Assembly: GCF_000143985.1 (NCBI RefSeq)
Contig: NC_014364.1
Location: 1,116,001-1,180,000 of the forward strand
Source: Sediminispirochaeta smaragdinae DSM 11293
GTDB taxonomy: Bacteria; Spirochaetota; Spirochaetia; DSM-16054; Sediminispirochaetaceae
Reading direction: 5' to 3'
Length of the DNA: 64,000 nucleotides
The translations under genes and the position numbers were made by a program. This document shows, piece after piece, positions 1-9,235 of this stretch (positions within the stretch are counted from its first letter, which is position 1; each line of letters begins with the position of its first letter). Under the pieces are notes generated by a model, which did not search any database, was not told the DNA's origin, and saw nothing but the letters and a program-made list of their open reading frames with translations.

Positions 1-1
1 C

Positions 2-382
2 GTTTCCCTTTACATGCTGGGAAACTACTTCAGGACCATCCCCTTTTCCATTGAAGAGGCGGCCATGATCGAAGGATCAACCCGTTTCGGTACCATCTGG
101 CGTATCATCATTCCCCTCTCCATTTCCGCAATCGTGACGGTCTTTATTTACTGTTTCATGATAGCCTGGAATGAGTACCTCTTTGCCTCGGTCTTCCTGA
201 AGAATTTTCGAGACCTCTACACCCTTCCCATGGGGCTTAAGGCCCTGATCCATAGCAAAAACGCCATCTGGGACAGGATCATGGCCGCATCGGTGCTCAC
301 TGCCACGCCGGTCATCGTTCTCTTCATGACCGTTCAGAAAAACCTTGCCGGAGGCATGACCGAAGGAGGGGTCAAGGAATAG
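2..382 (+). CDS. Carbohydrate ABC transporter permease, MalG type (5' truncated by window)
   Basis: C-terminal part of an inner-membrane permease of a CUT1 sugar ABC importer. The frame is open from base 2, so the true start lies upstream of the window. The EAA loop that docks the ATPase is visible: EEAAMIEGSTRFGTIWRIII, followed by the typical IPLS. Two hydrophobic segments follow (around SAIVTVFIYCFMIAW and AASVLTATPVIVLFM), and the protein ends GGMTEGGVKE, a MalG-type C terminus. The substrate cannot be told from this fragment. It ends just before a hairpin shared with the convergent aldo-keto reductase gene. Confidence 0.9.
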   Translation, partial: VSLYMLGNYFRTIPFSIEEAAMIEGSTRFGTIWRIIIPLSISAIVTVFIYCFMIAWNEYLFASVFLKNFRDLYTLPMGLKALIHSKNAIWDRIMAASVLTATPVIVLFMTVQKNLAGGMTEGGVKE

Positions 383-405
383 CTCTTTCCTTTGATGGCG
401 AGTAT

Positions 406-440
406 CCCCCGGCTTCGGTTTCGAAACCGGGGGCGCTTTT
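406..440. terminator. Bidirectional hairpin terminator between convergent genes
   Basis: CCCCCGG and CCGGGGG form a 7-bp GC stem around a 14-nt, partly self-complementary loop. On the plus strand it is followed by GCGCTTTT. It lies between the permease stop and the stop codon of the convergent reductase, so it can serve both. Confidence 0.7.
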
Positions 441-1467
441 AGTATTTGCTCGATTCCGCCCAGAGGTTGATGCCTCCCTCCTGGGCCCATCTGTCGATCT
501 CGGCAAGCTCGTCGCTGGAAAAGGTAAGCTTACCCACAATTTCGGCATTTTCTTCGATCTGCTTCGGGCTGCTTGCCCCGATCAGAACCGAGGTCACCTG
601 GCTATTTCGCAGGTTCCAGCTCAGCGCCATCTGGGCCAGGGACTGGCCGCGGGCGGCGGCAAGCTCGTTGAGTTTTGCGATGTGGCTAAGGTTTTCCTTG
701 GTCAAAAGGGAGGCATCCAGGGCCGTATTGCTCTTTGCTGCCCGGGAGCCTGCCGGAATTACCTTGAGATATTTATCGGTAAGCATTCCCTGAGCCAGAG
801 GACTAAACGTGATGCAGCCCACACCCTCTTCTTCCAGGGTGGCAAGCAGCTCTTTCTCAATCCAGCGATTGAGCATGGAGTAGCTGGGCTGATGGATCAA
901 AAGGGGCACGCCCATGCCACGGAGAATCGATGCCGCCTCTTTCGTTTTTTCCGCACTGTAACTGGAAATTCCCGCATAAAGGGCCTTGCCCTGTTTCACT
1001 GCCGAAGCCAGGGCCCCCATGGTCTCTTCCAGCGGCGTCTCCGGATCGAAACGATGGCTGTAGAAGATGTCTACATAATCGAGACCCATCCGGGAAAGGC
1101 TCTGGTCCAAACTTGCAAGAAGATACTTTCTGCTACCCCAGTTTCCGTAGGGGCCCGGCCACATATCGTAGCCTGCCTTGGTGGAGATGACCAACTCGTC
1201 CCGATAGGGGAGGAAATCCTGCTTGAAGATTTTCCCGAAGTTTTCTTCTGCCGATCCGTAAGGTGGTCCATAGTTGTTGGCCAGATCAAAGTGGGTGATT
1301 CCGAGATCAAAGGCACGGTGCAGCATGGCTCGCCCATTCTCAAGGCTATCAACCCCTCCGAAGTTATGCCATAGGCCCAGACTTATGATCGGCAGCTTCA
1401 AACCGCTTCTACCGCAACGGCGGTACTCCATCCGTTCGTATCGTTTTTCGTCTGCTTGGTAATTCAT
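439..1467 (-). CDS. gpr: Aldo-keto reductase, L-glyceraldehyde 3-phosphate reductase (YghZ/Gpr) type
   Basis: Cytosolic NADPH-dependent reductase of 342 residues, full length for the AKR14/YghZ group. The AKR catalytic tetrad is present: D61 and Y66 in DLANNYG, K97 in STKAGYDMWPGPYG, and H138 in IFYSHR. The DLANNYGPPYGSAEENFG and STKAGYDMWPGPYG blocks resemble E. coli YghZ, as I remember it. YghZ also has a short N-terminal lead before the 'YRYCG(K/R)SGL' block, which supports the start at 1467 (MNYQADEKRYERMEYRRCG). In YghZ the role is detoxification of L-glyceraldehyde 3-phosphate and methylglyoxal; the same role here is inference. It appears monocistronic and convergent to the upstream permease. 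Confidence 0.9.
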   Translation of the reverse strand: MNYQADEKRYERMEYRRCGRSGLKLPIISLGLWHNFGGVDSLENGRAMLHRAFDLGITHFDLANNYGPPYGSAEENFGKIFKQDFLPYRDELVISTKAGYDMWPGPYGNWGSRKYLLASLDQSLSRMGLDYVDIFYSHRFDPETPLEETMGALASAVKQGKALYAGISSYSAEKTKEAASILRGMGVPLLIHQPSYSMLNRWIEKELLATLEEEGVGCITFSPLAQGMLTDKYLKVIPAGSRAAKSNTALDASLLTKENLSHIAKLNELAAARGQSLAQMALSWNLRNSQVTSVLIGASSPKQIEENAEIVGKLTFSSDELAEIDRWAQEGGINLWAESSKY

Positions 1468-1512
1468 CTTTTAAATATATACAAAAGCGGGAAGGCGGAC
1501 AAATTCGTATAT

Positions 1513-1545
1513 AGTGTCCGGAATCCTGGTGGTGATATGTCCTTT
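1513..1545. repeat. Single end of a dispersed inverted-repeat element
   Basis: TAGTGTCCGGAATCCTGGTG, then GT, a variable stretch and TCCTTTTT, closely matches the left end of the 148-bp element at 21121 (TAGTGTTCCGAATCCTGGTG). Only this end is recognisable here; no right end is seen before the symporter gene at 1622. It is probably a solo terminal repeat left by excision or decay. Confidence 0.5.
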
Positions 1546-1621
1546 TTATCGAGATTGCTCCAAATCGGTTGACGGATTGTCTTCAAACATTGGAAAATAG
1601 CTACCCGCAGGAGGATAGTAC

Positions 1622-3118
1622 ATGAAACGAGAAACGTGGGGCAGCAGAGCGGGATTTATCCTTGCTGCTGTCGGTTCCGCAATTGGTCTGGGAAATATTT
1701 GGCGATTTCCTTATATGGCCTTTGAAAATGGGGGAGGAGCCTTTCTTATCCCTTATTTCTTCGCCTTGGTTACAGCAGGGATCCCCATTTTGATACTGGA
1801 GTTTTCCCTCGGGCACAAAATGAAAGGGAGCGCTCCCTTTACCTTTGCAAAACTCAACAGAAAATGGGAATGGCTTGGTTGGTGGCAGGTGTTTATCAGT
1901 TTTGTCATTGCCGTCTATTATGTGGTTATTGTGGGCTGGGCCATCAGCTATGTGGGGTACTCCTTTACTCTGGCGTGGGGTGATAAGACGGTTGCCTTTT
2001 TTACGGGAGATTTTTTAGGTCTCACCGATAGTCCCTTTCACTTAGGGGGCTTTCGATGGGGAATCGTTGCAGCAACCCTTTTCGCATGGCTTGTAAGTTT
2101 TGTTGTGCTCTACGCAGGTGTAAAGTCGGGCATTGAAAAGGCTAACAAGATTTTCATGCCACTTTTAATTGTTATTCTGCTGATCGTTATGGTTCGTGGC
2201 GTTACCCTTCCCGGGGCCGCAGACGGCCTTGAACGGCTCTTTCGTCCTGATTTCAGCAAGATGCTCAGCGGCAGGGTCTGGATTGCCGCCTATGGCCAGA
2301 TCTTTTTCAGCCTGAGCATTGCCTTTGCCATCATGCTCACCTATGCAAGCTATCTCCCGGAGAAGTCGGATATCGTCAATAATGCCTTTATGACGGGATT
2401 GTTGAACTGTGGTTTCAGTATTCTTTCGGGGATCACCGTGTTTAGCATTATCGGCTTTATGACGCAGCAGGCGGGGGGACAACTTCCTGAAAAACTGAGC
2501 GGGGTCTTTCTTGCTTTCGCCACCATTCCCCAGGCAATCAATCAACTCCCGACAATGAGTGTTCTTGTGGGAGTCCTCTTTTTCCTTTCTTTGACCTTTG
2601 CCGGGCTTTCGTCGTTTATATCGATTAATGAGGTCCTTGTCTCTTCTTTTGCCGACAAGCTTAATCTTCCCCGGAAAAAAGTAGTTGTCGGTTACACCCT
2701 CATTGCAGGCCTGGTAAGCCTTGTTTTTACCACAGGCGCCGGGCTTTATATCCTTGACATCGTCGATCATTGGGTCAACAACTTTGGCGTCGTGTTGTCG
2801 GGCTTGACGGAGCTTATCTTTATTGGTTGGATCTGTAAGCTCATTACGTTACGTGAACATTTTGAGCCCGTTTCCGACTTTAAAGTAGGCATGTGGTGGG
2901 AATTAACCGTTAAGTTTGTTACCCCCTTTGTCTTAGCCGTTACCGCGGTTCAGGGCTTTATTCAGGAGTTCACCAGCCCCTATGGTGGTTACCAGCTTGG
3001 ACCGCTTATCGCATACGGTTGGGCCGTTGTATTGCTCATCGTTATCTTGGGTGTTGTCTTCGGTAAAACAAAATGGGCCGATCCCGGAGCCTTCGCAACA
3101 TCGAAAGCACAGAGCTAA
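1622..3118 (+). CDS. Sodium:neurotransmitter symporter (SNF/NSS) family transporter
   Basis: Inner-membrane, Na+-coupled importer of 498 residues, probably for an amino acid (LeuT/MhsT-like fold). The N terminus carries the family signature: TWGSRAGFILAAVGSAIGLG followed by NIWRFPY, where TM1 unwinds and binds Na+ and substrate. About 11 hydrophobic segments follow, which is usual for bacterial members. An AGGAGG-like site precedes the ATG. The gene is followed after 9 bp by a tiny MetS-like subunit gene, the arrangement seen in MetPS-type methionine/alanine importers, so an amino-acid substrate is favoured. The exact substrate is not visible. Confidence 0.92.
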   Translation: MKRETWGSRAGFILAAVGSAIGLGNIWRFPYMAFENGGGAFLIPYFFALVTAGIPILILEFSLGHKMKGSAPFTFAKLNRKWEWLGWWQVFISFVIAVYYVVIVGWAISYVGYSFTLAWGDKTVAFFTGDFLGLTDSPFHLGGFRWGIVAATLFAWLVSFVVLYAGVKSGIEKANKIFMPLLIVILLIVMVRGVTLPGAADGLERLFRPDFSKMLSGRVWIAAYGQIFFSLSIAFAIMLTYASYLPEKSDIVNNAFMTGLLNCGFSILSGITVFSIIGFMTQQAGGQLPEKLSGVFLAFATIPQAINQLPTMSVLVGVLFFLSLTFAGLSSFISINEVLVSSFADKLNLPRKKVVVGYTLIAGLVSLVFTTGAGLYILDIVDHWVNNFGVVLSGLTELIFIGWICKLITLREHFEPVSDFKVGMWWELTVKFVTPFVLAVTAVQGFIQEFTSPYGGYQLGPLIAYGWAVVLLIVILGVVFGKTKWADPGAFATSKAQS

Positions 3119-3127
3119 GGAGGATAT

Positions 3128-3229
3128 ATGTCTATTGGAGCCATTATTTTTATGATTTTTGGGCTTCTGCTCACCTGGGGTGGGGCCGCAGTTTGTATTT
3201 CGATTGCATTGCGCAAGCGGGATTTGTAG
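3128..3229 (+). CDS. MetS-like small transporter subunit (33 aa)
   Basis: A 33-residue peptide, MSIGAIIFMIFGLLLTWGG and onward, ending ISIALRKRDL. It has one hydrophobic helix with the TWGG motif and a short basic tail, the pattern of the 'methionine and alanine importer, small subunit' (MetS) family. A strong AAGGAGG site sits 6 bp before the ATG, and it starts 9 bp after the symporter stop, so the two are almost certainly co-translated partners. In Corynebacterium MetS is needed for activity of its NSS partner; the same role here is inferred. Confidence 0.8.
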   Translation: MSIGAIIFMIFGLLLTWGGAAVCISIALRKRDL

Positions 3230-3253
3230 ATTCTGGGAATACATGAATCATTG

Positions 3254-3286
3254 GGGACGAACAATGGTTTCGTCCCTATTTTTTTA
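3254..3286 (+). terminator. Intrinsic terminator of the symporter operon
   Basis: GGGACGAA, a 7-nt loop and TTCGTCCC form an 8-bp stem followed by TATTTTTTT. It lies 25 bp after the small subunit and is a textbook rho-independent terminator. Confidence 0.85.
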
Positions 3287-3414
3287 CCATGGAGCGTGCC
3301 GGGAATGGCTGATCGTACTTCTGTGAGGCCGAAGGCTCTCCTCTTTTCCCTCCCTTCTGTTTTCTATGGTATACTTTTTTCTGAACACAAAATGTATGGA
3401 GGAGGGTACTTATC

Positions 3415-4425
3415 ATGTCCCGTTCTCTGCGATTTCCCCAGATCGAGCAGCTGCTGCTTGACCATCCGGAAGGCCTGCATCGGGCAGATATCGCCCGACG
3501 CCTCGGAGTACACAAATCCACCATCGGCCGGGATATCACCCTGCTTACCAGCCAGCTGCCCCTGATCGAAGAAGCCGATGGTCGCATCCGTCTGGATCGT
3601 CACGGCTATCTTCACACCATTCACCTTACCATGCATGAGCTTGAGGCGCTCCATCTTTCCGCCCGACTTTTTTCCAAGGTAATGCGATTTCCCTTTCCCC
3701 ATGCCTCGGCTGCCCTGCGTAAATTAGCCGACGCTCAGGGGCGGGTGAGCCCAGCCCTTGCTGCTCGAATACGGGACACTGCTGAGGAGTTGGATGAATT
3801 TATCTCAGCATCTTCGGGAGATTACGCTGCCTACCGGAAGGTGATCGAGGAGCTCGGCATTGCAATATCCGAAATGCGGCCGGTGAAGATCAGCCACTTT
3901 TCCCGGGAAAAACAAAGCACGAGACAATTTCACCTTTTTCCTGTTACCCTCGAACCCCATCCCGAAGGCAAGGCCGTCCATCTCATCGGCTGGGACCTGG
4001 ATGCTGAAGAGCCCTTCTTCCGCACCATCAAAACCGAACGGATCGACTCGGTGATTCTGGAGGCCTCTGATCCTGATCTCTTTGCCTGCATCCCCACCGA
4101 ACGCATGATGGAAGGGCTCCGCAACGCCTGGAGCATCTGGAGCACCGATGCTCCTCCCATTCCGGTACGTCTCTGCTTCTCTTCGGTGGTGGCAGACCGG
4201 GTTGCCGAGACCCAGTGGCACAGCAGTCAGAATCTCGACTACCTGCCCGACGGCCGCCTTATCTGGTCAGCGCTCATCGCCGAACCCAAGGAGATGTACC
4301 CCTGGATCCGCGGCTGGGGCCCCGACGTCGAAATCCTCGAGCCTGAGGATTTACGCCTGCGGCACAGAAGCGATCTTGAACGCGGGGTGGCGCTCTATGC
4401 CGAAAAGGGGACAACGGATGTGTAG
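3415..4425 (+). CDS. HTH and WYL-domain transcriptional regulator beside the cas operon
   Basis: Cytosolic DNA-binding regulator of 336 residues. The N terminus is a winged helix (IEQLLLDHPEGLHRADIARR then LGVHKSTIGRD). The middle and C-terminal parts match the WYL layout, including the beta-strand block EPFFRTIKTERIDSV. WYL domains bind ligands such as nucleic acids and often regulate CRISPR-Cas, phage-defence or DNA-damage genes. The gene has a GGAGGAGGG site 9 nt before the ATG and lies 143 bp upstream of cas3 in the same direction. Control of the cas operon is therefore a reasonable inference, but no operator was identified. Base composition is more GC-rich than the cas genes. Confidence 0.82.
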   Translation: MSRSLRFPQIEQLLLDHPEGLHRADIARRLGVHKSTIGRDITLLTSQLPLIEEADGRIRLDRHGYLHTIHLTMHELEALHLSARLFSKVMRFPFPHASAALRKLADAQGRVSPALAARIRDTAEELDEFISASSGDYAAYRKVIEELGIAISEMRPVKISHFSREKQSTRQFHLFPVTLEPHPEGKAVHLIGWDLDAEEPFFRTIKTERIDSVILEASDPDLFACIPTERMMEGLRNAWSIWSTDAPPIPVRLCFSSVVADRVAETQWHSSQNLDYLPDGRLIWSALIAEPKEMYPWIRGWGPDVEILEPEDLRLRHRSDLERGVALYAEKGTTDV

Positions 4426-4568
4426 ATGTTTTCCTTTCCGCAAGAAAAAAATTGCAGAAAACTATTTTGGGTTGCGGTAGGTGCAACGGGGAGGAGGGAG
4501 AATGATGACAACTCTTATGGGGCCAAGAAAAATGTTGTGTCCCTGAAAGCTTTTGTGGGAGTGATAAC

Positions 4569-6794
4569 ATGGGGAAAGAATTGTTAGCGCATGTAAAACA
4601 GAATGATGACAAAGAATGGCAAATACACACTTTAGAAGACCACCTTAAAGGTGTCGCAGTATTATCTGCTAAGTTTACAAGCTGTTTTGGCCTGGAAAAA
4701 CTTGCATTTATTCAGGGCCTAACCCACGATGCAGGAAAGGCCAGTGATGATTTTCAGCAGAAAATAGCCGGGAAAAGCGGATATGATTCGGATGCCCATG
4801 TAAGCACAGCCGTCGATCACTCCACTGCCGGGGCCCAGTACGTCATTGAAAAATATGGAGAAGGTGCAATCCCTCTTGCCTATTCAATAATGGGGCATCA
4901 TGGCGGGCTTCCGAACGGATATGACGAAAATGATTCCTGTCTGGAAAAACGCCTTGAGAAAGAGGTCTCTGAATATAAAACCAATTTGCCGGATGAGAAC
5001 CTTCCGGATACTATTTTGCCCTCTGATTACCTGCCAAAGAAAAGCCTAAAACCTCCGAAAGTCCATTTTTTGATCCGGATGTTATACTCGGCCCTCACAG
5101 ACGCCGATTTTCTTGATACGGAACGATTTATGTCGCCGGAAAAGGAAAGTTTAAGAAATGATGGTAGTGTAAACTTCATTCAGCTTAAGGAACTCCTTGA
5201 TAATGATCTATCTGCATACACAGATCGGAGCGGAATAAACGGCACCCGGGCGGATATTCTTGACTGGTGCAGAAAAGCGGCAAATCTACCTCAGGGAATT
5301 TATTCTTTGACAGTTCCCACAGGCGGAGGCAAAACAAAATCTTCAGTGTCTTTTGCCATCGAACATTGTATCAGGCATGAGCTCAAACGTATCATTTATG
5401 TAATTCCTTATACGAGTATTATCAGCCAGAATGCCGGAGTTTTCCGCGGGATTTTCGGAGTAGATAATGTCCTGGAACATCACAGTAATCTTGAACCGGA
5501 ACATGAAAATGCCAGGAACCGCTTGTTATGTGAAAATTGGGATGCTCCCATTGTTGTTACGACCAATATCCAGTTTTTTGAATCTTTTTACAGCAGCAGA
5601 AGTTCTTCCTGCCGCAAGCTCCATAATGTAGCCGATAGCGTGATAATCTTTGATGAGGCCCAGATGCTTCCCTCTGAGTTTTTAAAACCGTGCCTGGAAA
5701 TAATAAGTGAACTGGTGGATAACTACGGCTGTACAGCCGTTCTCTGTACCGCGACACAGCCGACACTGAATAAAGAAAGATTTTTAAAAGATTCAGCATT
5801 AAAAAATGTGACAGAGATCATCCCTGAACCAGAGACTCTTTATCAAAGCTTAAAGCGCGTGGAAATAGAGTATCTTAACGAACCATTATCGAATGAGGAT
5901 ATAAGTACCAGAGTTTTACCGTTACGGCAGGTTTTGATAATAGTCAATACCAGAAGGGACGCAAGAAAAATCTTTGAGTTTATGCTCCAGAACCATCAGG
6001 ATGACGGTTCTATTTTTCATCTATCGACCTTTATGTGTCCGAAGCATCGGGAACAGACACTCAAAATTATCCGAGAAAGACTGTCGCAAAATATGCCTTG
6101 TAAGGTCGTAAGTACCCAATTGATTGAAGCCGGAGTCGATATCGATTTCTCTGTGGTCTATCGGGCCATTGCCGGTCTCGATTCAATTGCCCAAGCGGCG
6201 GGCCGTTGTAATCGGGAAGGAAAGCTTGAATACGGTAAAGTATTTGTTTTTAAGGGTGAGAATCCGCCGCCTCCCGGCCATCTGAGGCAGAGTGCTGAAT
6301 CAGGTGAGAAAACCTTGCAATCTTTTCAGAAAGATCCCTTGTGCCTTGATGCCATAGCATCCTATTTTGATGATTTCTTCTGGAAAAGAGCCGGGGCACA
6401 TGGGATGGACAAGAAAAACATCGCCTCTCGCCTTAATGTACATCCTAACGAAATTGACAAGATTCCCTTCAAAGACGTGGCAAAGGATTTTTCAATAATT
6501 AATCAGCCTACAAAGGCGATTATAATTCCCTTTGAACAAGAAGGTGAATTATTAGTTGAAAGATTGCAGAATAAATATTACTTCCCCAACAGGGATGATT
6601 ACAAAAAGGCACAGCGCCTGTCGGTTCAGGTTATGGATAAGGTGCTTGATTTGCTTGTCGGATTGGGCGCTGTCGTCGACGCCAGAGGGGACGGGCAGTT
6701 TTATATTCTGTCTAACACAGATATTTATAGTAAGCATACGGGATTATCCACGGATGATCCGCAATTTATAGAAAGTGAGAAACTTGTTTTTTAA
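4569..6794 (+). CDS. cas3: CRISPR-associated helicase/nuclease Cas3 (type I-C)
   Basis: Cas3 of 741 residues, recruited by Cascade to unwind and degrade target DNA. The N-terminal HD nuclease has H25, H53-D54 (LTHDAGKASDDF), H84 and H110-H111. The SF2 helicase follows: Walker A TVPTGGGKTKSS (about 248-259), Walker B/DEAD-type box FDEAQ (361-365), motif III TATQ (394-397), and motif VI QAAGRCNREG. All key residues are intact, so it should be active. It opens the cas operon, with cas5c beginning 9 bp downstream behind an AAGGAGG site. The cas genes are visibly richer in A+T than the flanking genes, as expected for a transferred module. Confidence 0.97.
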   Translation: MGKELLAHVKQNDDKEWQIHTLEDHLKGVAVLSAKFTSCFGLEKLAFIQGLTHDAGKASDDFQQKIAGKSGYDSDAHVSTAVDHSTAGAQYVIEKYGEGAIPLAYSIMGHHGGLPNGYDENDSCLEKRLEKEVSEYKTNLPDENLPDTILPSDYLPKKSLKPPKVHFLIRMLYSALTDADFLDTERFMSPEKESLRNDGSVNFIQLKELLDNDLSAYTDRSGINGTRADILDWCRKAANLPQGIYSLTVPTGGGKTKSSVSFAIEHCIRHELKRIIYVIPYTSIISQNAGVFRGIFGVDNVLEHHSNLEPEHENARNRLLCENWDAPIVVTTNIQFFESFYSSRSSSCRKLHNVADSVIIFDEAQMLPSEFLKPCLEIISELVDNYGCTAVLCTATQPTLNKERFLKDSALKNVTEIIPEPETLYQSLKRVEIEYLNEPLSNEDISTRVLPLRQVLIIVNTRRDARKIFEFMLQNHQDDGSIFHLSTFMCPKHREQTLKIIRERLSQNMPCKVVSTQLIEAGVDIDFSVVYRAIAGLDSIAQAAGRCNREGKLEYGKVFVFKGENPPPPGHLRQSAESGEKTLQSFQKDPLCLDAIASYFDDFFWKRAGAHGMDKKNIASRLNVHPNEIDKIPFKDVAKDFSIINQPTKAIIIPFEQEGELLVERLQNKYYFPNRDDYKKAQRLSVQVMDKVLDLLVGLGAVVDARGDGQFYILSNTDIYSKHTGLSTDDPQFIESEKLVF

Positions 6795-6803
6795 GGAGGC
6801 GTA

Positions 6804-7466
6804 ATGAATTATGGAATAAAATTGCTGGTCCGTGGAGACTATGCCCTCTTCACCAGACCGGAACTAAAGGTAGAACGAGTCAGCTATGATGTAATGACTC
6901 CGTCTGCGGCGCGGGCGATAGTTGAAGCGATCTACTGGAAACCTGCAATACGATGGATCATTGATTCAATCCTGGTTCTGAATCCGGTAAAATTTGACAA
7001 CTTAAGAAGGAATGAAGTCAAATCCAAGATCGCAGAACAGTCTATATCGGCAGCAATGAAGACCAATTCAGCGATTTGTCTTTATGCTGATGATTCAGAT
7101 ATTCGTCAGCAGCGTGCGGCTACGCTCCTTCGGGATGTTGCGTATATCATTGAAGCCCATTTTGAATATGTTCCAGGGATGGGGGATGAAAATGACGGAA
7201 AACATCTGGAGATCTTTAACCGGAGACTGGAAAACGGTCAGTGCTTTGCTCAGCCCTACCTCGGGACAAGGGAGTTCAGTTGTAGCTTTGAACCTGTAAA
7301 GGAGAAATACACGTCACAGCTTGAAGGTGAGCGGGACCTCGGAATTATGCTGTTTGATCTTGATTTCAGTGACAAAAAGAATCCTCAACCGCTCTTTTTC
7401 AGAGCAAAAATGAGCGACGGTCTGATGCTTGTTCCTCATCCCGATTCTGAGGAGGTTCTGAGATGA
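6804..7466 (+). CDS. cas5c: CRISPR-associated Cas5c/Cas5d, crRNA-processing subunit
   Basis: A 220-residue RAMP protein. In type I-C, which lacks Cas6, this subunit cuts the pre-crRNA and stays bound to the 5' handle in Cascade. The residues reported as catalytic in Bacillus halodurans Cas5d (Tyr, Lys-His) have likely counterparts here: Y44 in EAIYWKPA and K133-H134 in DGKHLEIF. No cas6 gene is present, which fits this role. The ATGA overlap of 4 bp with cas8c indicates translational coupling. Confidence 0.95.
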   Translation: MNYGIKLLVRGDYALFTRPELKVERVSYDVMTPSAARAIVEAIYWKPAIRWIIDSILVLNPVKFDNLRRNEVKSKIAEQSISAAMKTNSAICLYADDSDIRQQRAATLLRDVAYIIEAHFEYVPGMGDENDGKHLEIFNRRLENGQCFAQPYLGTREFSCSFEPVKEKYTSQLEGERDLGIMLFDLDFSDKKNPQPLFFRAKMSDGLMLVPHPDSEEVLR

Positions 7467-9235
7467 TACTACAGGAACTAAGCAAATATTATAAAAGGCT
7501 CCTTGAAGATCCTCAGATTGATATTTGTGAACCGGGATTCTCTCCGGAAAATATTAGTTTCAGAATTGTGATCTCAAAAGACGGAGATTTTATTAATCTT
7601 GAAGATCTGCGTGAGCCGGATGAAAAAAACAATCTCAGGCCAACCATAATGAATGTTCCGAAATTCGATGGCAAACGAGCAAGAGGTATAAAGCCTTATT
7701 TTCTCTGGGATAAAAGCCATTATACGGTTGGAATAAAATCGGAAAATTCTATTGAAGAAGAAACTCTGGAGCATAAAAATGCATTTATCTTACTGATCGA
7801 TGAAATCATGGGGGATTCTCTATCCGATTATTCTTCAATCGTTGCCATCAGAAAGTTTAGTTCGAACAAAGATAATATTGCAAAGCTCAAAGCCCATACT
7901 CACTGGAATGATTTTCTTAACAATTTTGCGGTCTTCGAGGTTGAAGGATCAGGATTTCAAACTGTATTTGATGATCCTCAGATTCTTGAGATCTGGCGAA
8001 AACATTACGCAAAGAGCGCTACCGGCAAGGAGATGCAACAGGGGCTCTGCCTTGTTTCAGGGGAGAAAGGTAGCCTTACAACAACCCATCCGACTATAAA
8101 AAGGGGAATAGGGGGAAAGAATGATGTTCCTTTGGTTTCCTGTAATATCGATTCCGGGGAATCCTACAATAAAACGAAAGGTGAGAACGCTCCTGTCTCT
8201 TCTATTTCCGCATCATATTTCACAGGTGCTTTGAACTACCTTGTAGATCACAATACCAATAATATCCTTCTGGGGGATACCCGGGGAGGGGATCGGCTAT
8301 TGTTCTGGGCGGAAGAAAATAAAGAAAGTGAGTCTTTTTTCGGCAGTGTTTTTGATAATCAAAAACGGGACGAGAGCAAACTAAAAGAGCTTGAAGCAAC
8401 ATTTAAGATAATTCGGAAAGGACAATATCCTGATGAGCTTGATGATGACAGTCATTTTTTTGTTCTCGGTCTGGCGCCCAATTCCGCTCGTGTATCAGTT
8501 CGGTTCTGGCATGTAGATACGGTAAAATCGATGGTTACAAAAATTGGAAGACATGTAGAAGATTTGCAGATAATCAAGATGTTTCCCGAGAGAGAGACGA
8601 ATATTCCATCGATATGGCAGCTCTTGATTGAGACTGCGGTTCTCAGGGATTCGAAAAATATTCTTCCCACCTTAGCCGGACCGTTGATGCGATCCGTTTT
8701 ATCAGGAAACAGGTACCCCAATAATATCCTGGCACTCCTGATAGGACGCATCAGACACGATCAGGACGATAAAAAAAAGGGAAAATGGAAAATAAGTTCC
8801 TACAGGGCCTCTTTTATCAAGGCTATTCTAAACAGAAATTATAATAAGGAGTTATCCGTGGCATTAGACAAAGAAAAAACAAGCGTACCTTACTGTCTGG
8901 GAAGACTGTTTGCGGTACTGGAAAAAATTCAGGAGGATTCCGCCGACGGCGAAATCAATACGACAATCAAGGACAGATATTTTTCATCTGCGTCAGCTAC
9001 ACCTAAGGTGGTATTTCCGACAATACTGAAACTCTCACAGAATCATCAGAAAAAATTGCGGACGAAAAGTCCAGGCAACATGATTAATAAAGAAAAACTT
9101 CTCGGTGAAATAATGGGTAATATCTCTGAATTCCCGGCAACACTGAAACTTGAGGACCAGGGAGAATTTGCTATCGGATATTATCATCAGCGTCAAAACT
9201 TTTTTACGAAAAAAGAGAATAAAGGAGATAACTAA
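7463..9235 (+). CDS. cas8c: CRISPR-associated Cas8c/Csd1, large Cascade subunit
   Basis: A protein of 590 residues, normal for Csd1. It is the large subunit of type I-C Cascade that recognises the PAM and starts R-loop formation. In I-C systems a small subunit (Cas11c) is usually made from an internal start within this gene; I did not find a start I could defend. The gene overlaps cas5c by 4 bp and cas7 by 1 bp (TAATG), a tightly coupled effector operon. Identification rests on position between cas5c and cas7, length, and segments such as [20 protein letters not shown], where the family has a similar block. Confidence 0.93.
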   Translation: MILQELSKYYKRLLEDPQIDICEPGFSPENISFRIVISKDGDFINLEDLREPDEKNNLRPTIMNVPKFDGKRARGIKPYFLWDKSHYTVGIKSENSIEEETLEHKNAFILLIDEIMGDSLSDYSSIVAIRKFSSNKDNIAKLKAHTHWNDFLNNFAVFEVEGSGFQTVFDDPQILEIWRKHYAKSATGKEMQQGLCLVSGEKGSLTTTHPTIKRGIGGKNDVPLVSCNIDSGESYNKTKGENAPVSSISASYFTGALNYLVDHNTNNILLGDTRGGDRLLFWAEENKESESFFGSVFDNQKRDESKLKELEATFKIIRKGQYPDELDDDSHFFVLGLAPNSARVSVRFWHVDTVKSMVTKIGRHVEDLQIIKMFPERETNIPSIWQLLIETAVLRDSKNILPTLAGPLMRSVLSGNRYPNNILALLIGRIRHDQDDKKKGKWKISSYRASFIKAILNRNYNKELSVALDKEKTSVPYCLGRLFAVLEKIQEDSADGEINTTIKDRYFSSASATPKVVFPTILKLSQNHQKKLRTKSPGNMINKEKLLGEIMGNISEFPATLKLEDQGEFAIGYYHQRQNFFTKKENKGDN

